Assembly: GCF_964204865.1 (NCBI RefSeq)
Contig: NC_135264.1
Span: 4,928,001 to 4,992,000 of the forward strand
Reading direction: 5' to 3'
Origin: Styela clava
Lineage: Eukaryota > Chordata > Ascidiacea > Stolidobranchia > Styelidae
DNA length: 64,000 bases
Of the stretch, positions 46,661 through 58,860 are shown piece after piece. How positions within the stretch are numbered: the stretch's first letter is position 1; every line of letters begins with the position of its first letter. The notes under the pieces were generated by a model that was not told the origin of the DNA, made no database searches, and saw only the letters and a program-made list of their open reading frames with translations. The position numbers and the translations under genes were made by a program.

Positions 46661-49600
46661 AACACATCACCAACACCACTCGTGTCTGATAGTTTCGAAT
46701 TTTAAATGCAAGCAGAAGGGCCATTGCTATCCATAGCTTGCGTTCTCAAAAACTCTGTGAACTAACAGAAGCCATAGCAGAAATCGTTTTTTGAATTGCA
46801 AAAATCCCGTTTTTCGAAAAATAGGAATTTCGTAAATAATTGTAAAATTAGCTCGATGGTTTTTGCCCTGTAATCGTTTTGCGGCGTTTTAAAATCTAAT
46901 AACCGTCCATTTGTATGAATTATTTTGACGTAGATTGAAGTACAGCCTAACGTGACAATAAATGACTTACGTATTTAGGCACAAACTGCTGCTTTCACGT
47001 TTGGGTAGGCTTTGCAGTAACCATTTGGGTGGGTTTCTCAGAAAACATAGATCAAGAAATCGCAAGTTTTAATGCAATTGTTCAAAAACGTACTCTATTC
47101 AAACGTGTTAGAGACTACAACGTTAAATTATAACAATTGGCTATGCAAGATGTCGTACTCTACATCTGTCGAAAATGTCGAATGAACTTCCTGGAAATCC
47201 ATTCTAGCGAATGAAAAGTGCAACCAAGCGTTAAATCGAAAATAGCGTTGTGGTTCGAGTTATATAGACTACGAGGTTATTGCTAATTAAAAATGCAAAT
47301 GAACTGACGTTCAGGGAAACGGAGAAATTTTCAGGTGACCATTTATAACCAACGGTAAAAAAATTATCAACTTTTTTGGTTTGCGGCGGAAAGATATTTG
47401 GTATGAATGAGGCCCATTTTATTCTTTTCCACGAAACCTTTTTATTCAATGCTTTTGCAAATAATAAATGCAATGGAACACGAGGAGGGCTCGTGATATA
47501 AGTGAGGATGAAATATATATGTGCTTGGCTGCTTGCGCATTGTCAACGCATGGCTGGAACATCACTAAAGTCATGTATGTTATGCGCCAATCACTACTTG
47601 CACTGTCAAGCTGATTGACAACGATGCCTTTCTCCTTGCAAACGAAGTTTTTTTTTATTGTTATCGTAGCTTCTTAGTCCATGAAATTAATTTTCAACTT
47701 GCAATATTTGCCAATGAAATACTTTAAATATAAGTAGGACGACAGTTTTTCTATTTTTTTTTTTTTTGCGGTGCTCGGATATTGAATTAATGACCTTCTC
47801 GTGTCCCCTCAGTTCCATTCCATGTTTTTTAGCACATGAAGAAGAAGAAAAAACTACCATTTGAAGACAAGTTCTCCGGGCCCAGCTTATATAATATCAA
47901 AATTTTTCCAGTTTAAATTGAACGTCGTTAGTCATTTAGATTGCGATTTTAATTTTTTAAATTTTCCTCATAATGCATTTTTCTGAATCAAATTCAGTTT
48001 ATTTGTTTGAATTATATTGAAATTTTGAATCAACTATGAGATATAATTTTGAGGAGGAACGAAAATCAAAAGTGTTGAAATGTTAGCTGTCGATATAAAC
48101 AACTCCATGAAAACTTAAAATTTATAAACTTTTTTTAGCTTAATAAATCTTGCATTGATAGCTGATATTGTGAATTCTAAAAACGTAACGATCAATTACT
48201 GTTATGTTCTAAAAATACATTGATAAATTCACGGGTATACAAATGTCATTCATATTTGAACATTCATATTTTACAAGAACGCCTGGTCCGCCCCGCGCCT
48301 GCAATACACTGGAATGCTCGTAATTGGTCGATTTATATCAAATAATGATTGTAAAATGCGTACATTTTTAATAAAATAAAGGTCATGTGATCTGTACTAT
48401 TCATCAGGATCATAAAATAGGGAGAAACTTTATGGGGTTCATCGGAAGGTTTACCTTTGTTGTCGGAACGTTCATTAATGCGACTGATATTTTACACTAT
48501 ATTTTCATTATTTCACAACTTGGTCAATAGGCTGTAGTCTCTATTACATATTTCTTTATTCTAATCAATGAGTAAAAATGTCAATTTTTTTGATAAAACA
48601 ATAGCTTAATGTCTGTGAATGAAATTATTTTGATAGGATGCCAATAATAACGCGACTTATCAAAAATACAAATTTACTGCTTTATACATCATTGTTTCAT
48701 ACATGGCTAGATAAAACATAATTTAGTTACAATCGAGCAATATAAGCACAATCGTTTCCGATTACGAATCTTTAAAGCAGATATATGAACTTGGTGATAA
48801 CTTTGCACAAGGCTTCTTTTGTTTCAGTAATAACGAATCAACAGGCTTGTCTATAGGAATTCCCTGGGAAATATCTCATGCGATGGAACAGCGCACATTT
48901 GTATTTTCCAAGGCACATGTGAGACAAGTGGACTCATGGGACAAGTTAGACACGTGGGGCAATTGAAACAAGAGGGATACGTAAGACGAATGGGACAATT
49001 TTATATAAGATTACGTTTTGTGCGTCAAAAAATTTACATTTTCCTTACCGGCGAGATTTTAACATGATGGTGAGGTAACGTAGTAGCACGTTAGAACGTA
49101 CATAGTCAGAGTCAGAAATCGATATATAAGATCAGATATCGTAAATATAAGCTGGTGATAATTAATCACGGTATAGCGTAAGCGATATAGATAATAATAA
49201 TGCATTCTAGAGCGCGAACATTCTGCATTCGAAATTTAAATCTCTTACCCTAGTAATCGAAATGTGCAAATTAGAAGGCGTTTGAGAGTTCGCGAACTGC
49301 AAATTTCTCTCACTTTAAAAATGGAGAGAGAAACGAGAAATGTCATTATTCTCATTATCAAATGCTAGCGAAAAAAGGCTATTTTTGCAATATTTTGTGG
49401 TGAACGGCCTGTTTAAAAAGGAAGCACTTCCGAGAAACTACCATTCCGTGAGTCATATGACGACAAGCTTCAGATATGGAAAAGAAATCCGTGGTAAGTT
49501 TATGAGATTCAGTATAGAATGAATATTTACCGTAAAAATTTGGGCTTTTATCTTTAACTATTACTGTTCAACTTGGTCGTGTAGCTTGTGAACCTGCACC

Positions 49601-50988
49601 ATTATTTGAAAATAGGAAAGAGCATATTCAAGCCCTAGTAATTGTCACAGGCCCTGTTTTATACTGTCGTTATATTTTATTGGCTGAGCGCTAGTGACTT
49701 TCCTGCAATGAAAACTGTATTTAAAACCATACCAAAAGTTCAATGGTATAATCCGAAGATCGTAAACACGAAATCATTGCAAGATGATAACTAACAACAC
49801 CATAAAATTATATTAAAAAACCTTTTGGCACTGTGTAGTGTACATTTCACTCTAAGTTTTAAAAATTGTTAGCCAGAAATATTGTGCAAAAAAATTTAAA
49901 TTTTGCAAAGTTTTTTCGTTAACTTTTAAATTTCAATTTCGTTCAAGACAATTTTAGGATGTCGTTATTGTATTTTTAGAGTGACAAACTCGTCAAGTTA
50001 AAATAAGCAAAGTATCAATTATCTCTCTTTGCACTTACTATCTCTGCCAATTCTTAAAACAAATAACATGTCTTAAGTGTAGTAATTATCTGCTATCGAG
50101 CGCCGAATATCTTTTGTGCGTGTTTTTAAAATAAACTAAACCAACAAACAATTTAATTCGCTTAAGGCCACAGGGAACCATTTGTAAGCCGTGATATATA
50201 TAATTAAATAATAACAAAACAGACTCTAACCTAATTAGCAGCTTATTACACGAAATTACACAACTTCGAGGAAATGTCTGATTTTCTGATTATTGTGTTA
50301 GGTTTAATTCTCTTCGCATACGCGATAGCCGGATATGTACGTTAAGTGCTAGTTTCAGCATTGACTCATATGCGGTAAATTACATACCTCGTTGAAAAGT
50401 TATCGAAAATGAAGAAATGCAATATGGTAGCTGTAAATGATGATGAAAATCATAATGTATTCCACTCGAATATATTAAGTTGCGCATTGCGGAATGAATA
50501 ATATTGGTATGACTCACAATATTCAATTTCGAGTAAACTAAGAAAGTTTGTTCCAGTTTACGATGGAAACTTACGTGTTTATCAAACTTTACTTAGTCAT
50601 TGCAAATTTTTCGATACCGCTTGCATGTTAGCACTTTCCGCTTTAACACGGGCAACTACACTTACGGAATGCCTTCGTTGTCTTAAATCACATAATAAGT
50701 GAGTGTGCATATATCAATGCACCTAACATTACCGTTTGAAGCAATTGAGTTGTTTCAAAAGTATGCTGACTCTGCGTCAGTGAATTTGTCACAATCGCAA
50801 TATCAGTTAGCAAATTGTAACTTGAATTTCGGTGATCGCGGCAAGCCATGTTATTGCCAACTGCATTATGATAATTTGGCAATTGTATGTTTATACATTT
50901 ACTGCCTGAAGGAAGTGCTCATGTTCCACATTTATAATAATTGTACCTATGAAACGAATTCTTTAATAGCTTAGAATTATATACATTT
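46661..50988. other. No gene recognised
   Basis: About 4.3 kb of AT-rich sequence without a supported exon or transposon end. It includes a poly-T run near 47755-47767 and the 18-bp minisatellite at 48914-49000. Short frames at 47231-47473 and 49340-49522 have no family match. Confidence 0.4.
48914..49000. repeat. Degenerate 18-bp minisatellite, about five units
   Basis: Successive 18-base units resemble CTCATGGGACAAGTTAGA, then CACGTGGGGCAATTGAAA, and so on. Because 18 is a multiple of three, one plus-strand frame stays open and reads as six-residue repeats of the type 'hMGQVR'. No gene context supports coding. Confidence 0.65.
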
Positions 50989-51120
50989 TTGGATCTCCGC
51001 TCTATAGGAGACACTTATTATCAGTCGTTCTGTCTGTCTGTGTATCTGTTGGATCTCCGCTCTATAGGAGACCCTTATTATCAGTCGTTCTGTCTGTCTG
51101 TCTGTCTGTCTGTCTGTGTA

Positions 51121-51157
<37 letters not shown>

Positions 51158-51160
51158 TTA
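50989..51160. repeat. 60-bp direct repeat and (CTGT)n microsatellite
   Basis: TTGGATCTCCGCTCTATAGG starts at 50989 and again at 51049, giving two 60-base units. They run into a CTGT tract of about 70 bases (51090-51158) with one GTAT interruption. The following TCTTAATGGCTGGACCAATC phrase looks like the body of a dispersed repeat. Confidence 0.9.
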
Positions 51161-51454
51161 GATGTAGCGTCTTAATGGCTGGACCAATCTGGATGAAATT
51201 TTTCACATGGGTTATCCTGTCACCCTAGTAATGTGCGTTTTATAGAAAGTCCAGATAAATGTTTCGTTTCCATGGTATCAACGAAAAACGCTCCGATCGT
51301 TATGAAATTTATATTTTTTTCACAGTTTATCGCCGTTTTCTCGCCAACCAAGTCGAAAATTAAAATTCCAAGAGCGCTTCCTTCCGCATGGCAAAGTACT
51401 CTTTCCAATAAGTCGTCTTTGGTCTCGATACTTCATAAACTGGAGAAGCCTTAG

Positions 51455-51987
51455 GGATTTCAGTGAACATAATTTCCCCATTTAGTCACAGTATATCAGT
51501 CACGTGAGTATGTCAACGGAACGCGCAGCGTTTGAAATGAACTCAACGGAACTGATGAGCCGGTGCAGGTGCTCTTAATAACGGAATTATTATTTGCTTG
51601 AGATTTGATGTACTTCTCGCTGTTAGTGGGTGGTTCACCTAAACGCTGGCTACAGTTTCTTTAACTATTTAAGTCTATAAATTAGGATTGCTATATCCGA
51701 ATCAAACTGGTAAGCAGACATCGTTGTATAAATATGATAAATAAATAATCCTATTAAACCGTAAAGTACCGGGAAAATGTTGAGTCTTGCATGTATATAT
51801 GTTCCTTCAGCTTAAGTTGTAATCATAATGCCTAGGGGATTTCAGTGAACATCATTTTCTCATTCAGTCACAGTATATCAGTCACGTGAGTATGTCAACG
51901 GAACGCGCAGCGTTCAAAATGAACTCAACGGAACTGGTGAGCCGGTGCAGGTGTTCTTGATATACGGAATTATTATTTGCTTGAGAT
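51455..51987. repeat. Direct repeat of about 150 bp, spaced about 375 bp
   Basis: The segment from GGGATTTCAGTGAACAT to CGGAATTATTATTTGCTTGAG occurs at 51455-51607 and 51838-51980 with few mismatches. It includes CAGTCACGTGAGTATGTCAA and GGTGCAGGTGCTCTTAATA. The two arms could be long terminal-like repeats or a local duplication. The spacer is about 230 bases. Confidence 0.75.
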
Positions 51988-52139
51988 GCAATACGAGCTG
52001 CAGACGCTGATACTTGTTGTGTTGCTAAAATAGCGTACTGGCTGTCGTACCCTTTTTTACGAAGGTGGTCGGCAAGTGCTTCTACGGAATCTTTTATGAA
52101 TTCGGCATCACGTTTACAATCTTTGAAATACGCCGTCAT
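51882..52139 (-). CDS. Unrecognised 85-codon reading frame
   Basis: A minus-strand frame starts MTAYFKDCKRDAEF and ends RSVDILT. It is rich in Ala, Ser and charged residues and looks helical, with a better-than-random amino-acid mix for this AT-rich window. Its 3' third lies in the second arm of the direct repeat, where the equivalent frame in the first arm is interrupted. I do not recognise the family. No upstream or downstream exon could be attached. It may be a captured exon or a repeat-encoded frame. Confidence 0.25.
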   Translation of the reverse strand: MTAYFKDCKRDAEFIKDSVEALADHLRKKGYDSQYAILATQQVSASAARIASQANNNSVYQEHLHRLTSSVEFILNAARSVDILT

Positions 52140-52659
52140 TGCCCCGCAACAAATAATCGTCAGCTAGTGCAAAACCTACTCGCCTCTCGCCTATTTCTTG
52201 CGAGGAAATTTTCATGAATTCACTTCCAAGCGCACAAATTAAAGAGATTTAAATCTGAACGAAGTTAGGCCGACCACTAAAGTGCTACAGAGACTAAAAT
52301 GAATTGGATCCTCGCGATATACTGTATGCCGCGGGCCTGGGTGTCAGCGGAGATCCTGGACGCCCACCGGCTTGTTAAGTTTTACAACTACCCAAATCTG
52401 TATTCATTTCGTGTATATTTTGAAACTTCAGCACGCCCTATACGTGAAATAGGTTTCGCTATAACCTGCTCTGATGATGAGTATGTGCTGTGTAGGCCGA
52501 GAAATGCTTTATATTTTGTTTGAAAACTATGAGCTACCAATATTTTGGAGGGATTTTAGCAATCAGAGCGTAATTATTAATAATATCTACCAAAATTATT
52601 TTTTCAGCAAAACTCCTGGTACTGCGCATTTGTTCTACATGTATCAATACATCCAATAG

Positions 52660-55600
52660 CGATTATGGTTCCATATGCACTGACGTGTATGAACCCGATG
52701 ATACCTGTCATTGAACGCCTATATAATGAAACCTATATGGTGAGTGAAAACAAAACAATGTTCGTTACGCATGCAACTGATTGCGTCATTCAAACATTTA
52801 TAGTGCAACTGATATTCCTATGCAAAGGGTCTGCACCGTTTAAAGTCAATCGTAGAATACTGTATAAGGTACATTGAATAACATTGAAAAAACAAGCCTG
52901 ACCAATTTGTTGCGCAATCCTTTATTCGCGTTGCAAAAATCGAAGGACACAAAACTGTCGAGAAAAAATTAACCACGTAAGAATTTGTTGTTCACAGAAT
53001 CGCCATGGAGAAGAGTTGCCTGAAAACACTTGGACATTACTTTTATCAATGACAATGTCCATGGTTCTGATTGGGGCGTTTGTTGGTTCTTTGTCCTTTA
53101 AACTTCTTCTTAATTGTCTGACCAGAAAACAAGTGATGATTACATTGCATGTATTAAATGCAAGTGGGTATGTTATAATAGCAATTGGAGGTGGAATTTG
53201 GGGAGCCTATGAAGCATTTGTGTTGGGGAAATTTGTAACCGGATTAGGACTTGGCCTTGGATTGAGTAAGTTCCATTTTATTGCCTACATGTCCTCTCAT
53301 TCATACTCAAGTAGTAGACAATACTTTTGATTCATTAAAAAGCCCTCCCAGAATTTTTTTTATATTTTTGAATTTGTAAATGTCATTTCGTTTTCAGGCA
53401 CATTTATTATATATATTCCAAACTGGAAGGACGAAGGAATGAGTAGAGAATATAAATTTACCTTTAATAAATTTGGAGGGAATTGAACATATTTTTAATG
53501 TCAAAAATATTTTTGAATAACATTCAGTTTGTATGGCAAATACCATTTTTATCAGTGTCACCTATCTAACAGGTATAATACCTCTGATCATCAACGAGAC
53601 AAGTGTACCACACCGACGCGAGTTCTATAGCGCCGTATTTGGTACAAGCATGTCTTCAGGATCAGTAATTGGCGTATTTGTTGGCTGGTCGAAGGTATAT
53701 ATTTAGTTCGTCTTATAACATTTTCTAAATTTGACAGTTCCTTGCAACAAACATTATTTGTCTATTTTTGTAACTGAACTCATTCACGACAATGATCTGC
53801 AATTGAAGGGGTGTTTTCACAGGTTGTGGACTAAAGCCAATTCAATATTATGACAATTACTTTCTCAAGTCTAATTTTACAGGTACTAGGAACCGACGAA
53901 ACGTGGGTAGGAGTTATGCTTTTTGGAATGATTACATCTGCAGTATATTTGGGTGGAGTTTATTGGATAGAAGAAACACCATATCAAGCAAAGCTAAAGT
54001 ACGGAAACCAACAGGCTAAAAGAATTTTGGAAAAACTTAGAAGTGGCGGAAGATTCAGTGTAAGATTTATTATTTTTTGCAAATTTCTCTGAAAATATTT
54101 CGAAAGACAGCGAAATTTATGAACCAAATTTCAAATTAGTATGTATTATAAAATATGTTTAAATGTTTCAGTCAGATCTCGAAATGGAAATGAAGTCACT
54201 TTTAGGAGAAACCAGTGATGGATCTACCGAGGGTGGTGTAGCAACACTTTCCGAGGTCTTGACGACACCCCAGTACAGGTATGCTCGTCAACAACAAAAA
54301 AACAAGAGAAATTATAAATAATTTGAAGAGACGTTCAGGAAAAAACATTCTTTGAATGCAAGAGCTTTGTGTTGAAAACTGCAGGATACTATATATACCA
54401 AATTTTTAACATAAAATCTTCTAAAATCCCTGCAAATGACATTGCTGCGACACAAAAAGTCATTTCTACAATTTAGCAAAGAATATTTTTAAAAAAAAAT
54501 CTTTTTTCGTCTTTCTTCATAAATCATAGTTTACTCTAATTACTGCGAGAGCATAAACTGCTAATTTGTTCCTAAAAACCATAAAGACTGTTACTGGAGT
54601 TGCCAGTTTGAATTTATTATTTCTGCATCATTGACTGCGGATGAAGCGGTTACTAAGAAACGCATGTGTGAGCTTGTTTTGGAAAAGACGCAGTTCATGT
54701 TGTAGTACAGTCATCCCTCATTGAAATTTATTTCAAATTTTATTTTAATTTTCGCAGACGACATTTCATTGGTTCCATAGTTCTGTTCTCTTATATGATG
54801 ATCTGTGGACTGAACAACATTCTCTTCTTCTCGGATCAAATATTTTTAAGCGCCAACGTTGATCCAGAAGTTGTGACACCGGCAACCCTGGGAGTTCTTT
54901 CAATGGGCCCGATCGTTTCAGTCGGAGGGGTAACTTATGTTATACTATGTAATATATTAATAAGAGCGTAACTTTGATAATTTTAGTTCTCATATAAACT
55001 CATAACAGAAATCACAACAAAAATACGTATTATCCCGCTGTAGTTGAAACATCTGATTTTAACGTGTAACCTTAATTAATAAAAATCCGAACCATAACAA
55101 GAACGGTAGAAGATAATTATTTTCATGTTTTGGTTTGATCTTTTTATTTTACTTATTTAACTTTGGGAAATTACTATTCATGTCAAAATATAATTTTTAG
55201 ATGTTTCTCCTGAAGTTTATTGAACCAAAAAAGCTTCTGCTGTTTGGAAGTGTTGTCATGATATTAGGAGATATATTCATGACAACAAGTCAGGCGACAT
55301 ACGAACAGATTCCAGCTATGACCTATGGAGCTATTGCTGCAGTTTTTGTATTTTATTTTGGGTAAGCAAAAATACCATAGAATACTCCACATGTTAGATA
55401 TGTGATATTTGATTTAATGAAATTTATTATTTATAAAATTATGTAGTATGTTTGGTCAACGGCTACTTATAATTGAACGTATCTGCATGGACTGACGGTT
55501 TCGTTTAAAAGAAGTTTTTTGAACTGTTGATAACATTATGAGTTACATGAGTGTTTTTGCCTAATTGCCTTGTATATTTTATTTAGCTATATGTTTTTAA

Positions 55601-56392
55601 ATCTGCTTGCTCTCATGATAGTTGGATCTATCACAATAGACAGAACACGTCCTGTATGTACAAACATAGGTGGAGCTGCCTTATGGTTTTCAGCTTGGCT
55701 TGTTGGATTTTTAGCCACATATTTGAAGGTAATATTATTATGCTCTCTGCTGTGATACATAATGATGAATTTGAAAAAAAAAACTTTTTTAGAGGAATTA
55801 AATTAATATTGATATCGGTCTAAGTTTTGATCGGCGATTTCATGCCCATGCCGAACAAGTATCCACTTATTCACAGTTTCAAAACGTGCATATGACGCAA
55901 ACAAACATTTTGCACAAACGAGTTTGAAAATAATTAATTAACTGATTCAAAATTTAGTCCAAAATTTTACAAGAAACACATATTTCAATCCGTATTAAAA
56001 AATCAAGATAAATCGGACGAAACGTTTTTGGTCCACCCTGAATTACATCTTCGAGGTAAACAGGTTTACCATCAGCAAGAAAGCCGAGACGTTGTTAGTT
56101 TCAGCCAGGTGGCATTACAAATTTTCTTGATGAATTTTAGTTCAGCAAATTTGTCAAAATGTAGTAGGTACGCGGAAATGTATAATATTTGCATTGAAAT
56201 CCAATTTTTATTCAAATATTTTTTCATCGTTCTGAAATTTACTGTTCGTTTTTTCAGATCTGGATTGGTCCGTTTGCTTTTCTTGTCTGGATGGGGTTCA
56301 CTATCATAATAACCGTTTACATCATATTTTATCTACCCAATACAAAAGGAAAAACATCTGAGGAAATTCAAGAATTTTATAAAAACAATTGA
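52660..56392 (+). CDS. GLUT/SLC2-like MFS transporter, first exon not found
   Basis: Nine exons join in phase to about 454 residues: 52660-52739, 52998-53265, 53573-53694, 53883-54059, 54172-54278, 54758-54929, 55201-55361, 55587-55728 and 56258-56392 (TGA). Landmarks follow the SLC2 order: NPMIPVIERLYNETY in the first extracellular loop, GEELPENTWTLLLSM, YEAFVLGKFVTGLGLGL (TM4 entry), YWIEETPYQAKLKYGNQQAK for PESPRYL.....A, SYMMICGLNNILFFS in TM7, and LPNTKGKTSEEIQEF at the end, the PETKG motif. SLC2 proteins carry hexoses across the plasma membrane. Several marks are altered: GRR between TM2 and TM3 reads LTRK, the TM5 Gln and TM7 QLS are replaced, and the TM10 GPGPIPW block is gone. It may transport another substrate or none. 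The start codon exon should lie shortly before 52660. Confidence 0.85.
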
Positions 56393-57690
56393 TGTGAAAA
56401 ACTTGACTGAAACAACGTAAATATGGCTGCTTTTCAGTCTCAATTAAAAAACATCTGTGTGCAGATGAATTAATTTGTTCATATCTTGACGAAAGTTGTC
56501 AATCAGAATTAAGTCAACGTAAAAATGTGATTTTCGTTCGCATTATTCATATTCAGGTATTTTTTTACATAACGAATGCAGTTGCAAATGCAATTACTTG
56601 AATTTTCTACGAATAATTTTTACGGCGACAAGAGCAGCGACTCAGCGAGCATATCCTCTATTGTTGGTTCGTAGCCCATGGCTACCTATAAACATTGATG
56701 GGTGCGTGATGGGCACACAGCAAGGGCGAATTTTTTAGTAGAACCCTGAATATTGTGGTTTTTGTATGATTGTGATTGCTGCCAGAAGCAAAATGATTTA
56801 TTTGATGTTATAATATTTGACAACGTTACATTATCGCATGTATTGTGTGTGTATGCTTTCTCAGTACTATTAACTGCTCTACGTCTCCTGAGGTAGATAA
56901 ATGGGCAGAATATATATATTGTTTATAACCATATGTATATAGCCTACGTATCTTAAAAAAGTTTGTAATATATAATGATGCCATTATTTTTGGAAGCTTT
57001 ATCTGAAAACTAAAAATGCTTCTGCGGGGCACATCTAGGTACTAACACGCAAAAGTCGTTTAAAAATCCCGCAGACTTTTTTGTAACTTAAAACAATTGG
57101 CTCAAATTTCAAATGATATGAGATTCTTTTACAAATATTCTTATATCCTTGATCAGGCAAAGAATACTAGAAGAGAATTCTCCTAAACACAACACTGCTA
57201 TTGCAAAAGTGAATATGTTAGACTAAGCCGAGGAACAGTATTTTATATAGTTCTCCCTTTCTATGGCTGTGGGATTTATTTGAAGCGAAGCATGTATAGT
57301 ATTTTTATCTAGTTCTCCAAATATAAATCTCCCACGTGAATCTCGCTTTAACTTCTCTTTGAATTCTGCATCTTCAACAACAAGCAGAACAACGAAATAG
57401 TGTTTCTTTGTGATGGAAATTCCCATCTTCGATACAATAGACAAGCTCGAGATGTTGACTATCATATATATATGCCGAAAGCGCTGCTCATTTTTTAAAA
57501 TTCGTGTTCAGCTGAAAATGATTTGAATAATTGCAGCCATGAAATAAGAGTCTACTAATTTTCTCTCCACAACATTGTACTGATAAGTATGACGGAGTCA
57601 ATTTGATCCTATCGAAAGCATTAAATCATCGATTCGGTTTTGAATTTTTTTTCAATCATCTACCATTTCGATTTAAAAAAGTTACGCATT
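56393..57690. other. Intergenic; one unrecognised minus-strand frame at 57223-57465
   Basis: The 80-codon frame at 57223-57465 has a charged middle (VEDAEFKEKLKRDSRGRFIF) that looks protein-like, but no family, splice partner or promoter could be attached, so it is not called a gene. The rest holds the 3' flank of the transporter gene and AT-rich sequence. Confidence 0.35.
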
Positions 57691-57699
57691 TTTGGATAG

Positions 57700-58220
57700 T
57701 CATTCATTGTGGTTATTGGACACATAGTAGGCATATATATGGATCCCTTTGTTATTGGACACGTTCAGTGGACATAACGATCGTTTCAATATTTTGTTGT
57801 TGTTCTTGTTGTTATTATATTTCGTCATCATTATAAAATCGCTTTTCTCTTCGAATATTGAACCAATTGCTTTAAGCAATTGCTTGCTTTTCAGTGAGTA
57901 AAGATCATATTTTTCGCTAGAAGGCTATTACTTTCATTTATCAATGTATTGTGCGCTATTACGCCATCATAATTTGCCACTATGTGGCGCAACGTGTTCA
58001 TATATTTGAGCATAGCTCTCTTGTTATGTTTTTGTTAGAATTTTTCTTCCTGCCACTTTTTAAAAAATCGCTTCTCTCTCTTTTATTACTGGACCAATTG
58101 TTTTGAAATTTTCAGTGGTCAAGGTTGATTTTTTTGCTAGAAGGCTATTACTTTTTCTTATTACAAACACAAAATATTTTGTGAGCTCTAAGAGATTTTT
58201 TTGATGACGTCATCAAAATA
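57700..58220. repeat. Dispersed repeat, minus orientation, with an internal duplication
   Basis: Its left part is the reverse complement of the 'CAACAACATAATAACAAAACGAT...TGTCCAAT' core seen at 2265-2680. Next, TTTCGCTAGAAGGCTATTAC (57914-57933) recurs as TTTTGCTAGAAGGCTATTAC (58132-58151), and CATATATTTGAGCATAGCTC (58000) recurs at 59031. The block GATGACGTCATC at about 58203 is a perfect palindrome. Confidence 0.55.
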
Positions 58221-58419
58221 AATTTAATCCGCCAAGCGTGACGGCGGTCGTGAACTTTTATTTTTGCAAAATCTTGCTACGATGAGGTCCGAAGTTTCTC
58301 GACACCCGCGAGGGACGCCAACAATACGGTAAATTACTGTGAATGATAAAGTACTTTAAATCAATTAATACTTCAGTTGTTAGTTGGATAATATCGCAAT
58401 TTCAATTCACGCTGGCACA

Positions 58420-58860
58420 AGAGAGGAACTGGTAAAGTTAGGGCAGTTCGGGCACCATTACTGCTAAGTTACGCTACGGTACCGTCCCGTATCTGCTTCA
58501 CTGTTCAGCTTTGGTCAGGATACGGTGTAAATTGATGGTAAAATATTTTGTTTTGTTCTACATAAGAAAGAATGGATCATCTTCACAGGACCGGGACAAG
58601 CTACAGTTATTCATGGATACGATGGGTACCTTGGTGACGTGGTGTGATTCGGATCAGTTGGTATTCAAATTCACATTGAAGCCAAATCATGAGGGAAGGA
58701 TCATCGTCACGGGACCTGGAAAGGTTAGGGCAGTCCGTGTACTGTAACCCTGATAGGCCCGCAGAGTAGTAAGCAACTCGCCACAGAGGCTATCTCATGA
58801 TGGGCCCGCCATTCCGCTGCGATTATTGGACTATTTTGTCTTCGTCGGAAGGGATAGGAT
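58420..58860. repeat. Degenerate repeats around GGACCGGGACAAG
   Basis: The phrases GAACTGGTAAAGTTAGGGCA (58428), TCACAGGACCGGGACAAGCT (58584) and CACGGGACCTGGAAAGGTTA then GGGCAGTCCGTG (58707) are related and spaced unevenly. They form an internally repetitive block. A 78-codon frame through it has no family match. Confidence 0.45.

Noticed and set aside
51083..51160. CRISPR-like array
   Set aside because: It is a plain CTGT microsatellite without spacers, in a eukaryotic genome.
50989..51228. Cys/Leu/Ser/Val repeat protein frame
   Set aside because: The frame is only the translation of the CTGT microsatellite.
58511..58747. 78-codon plus-strand frame as a gene
   Set aside because: It runs through an internally repetitive block and shows no motif; a repeat origin is more likely.
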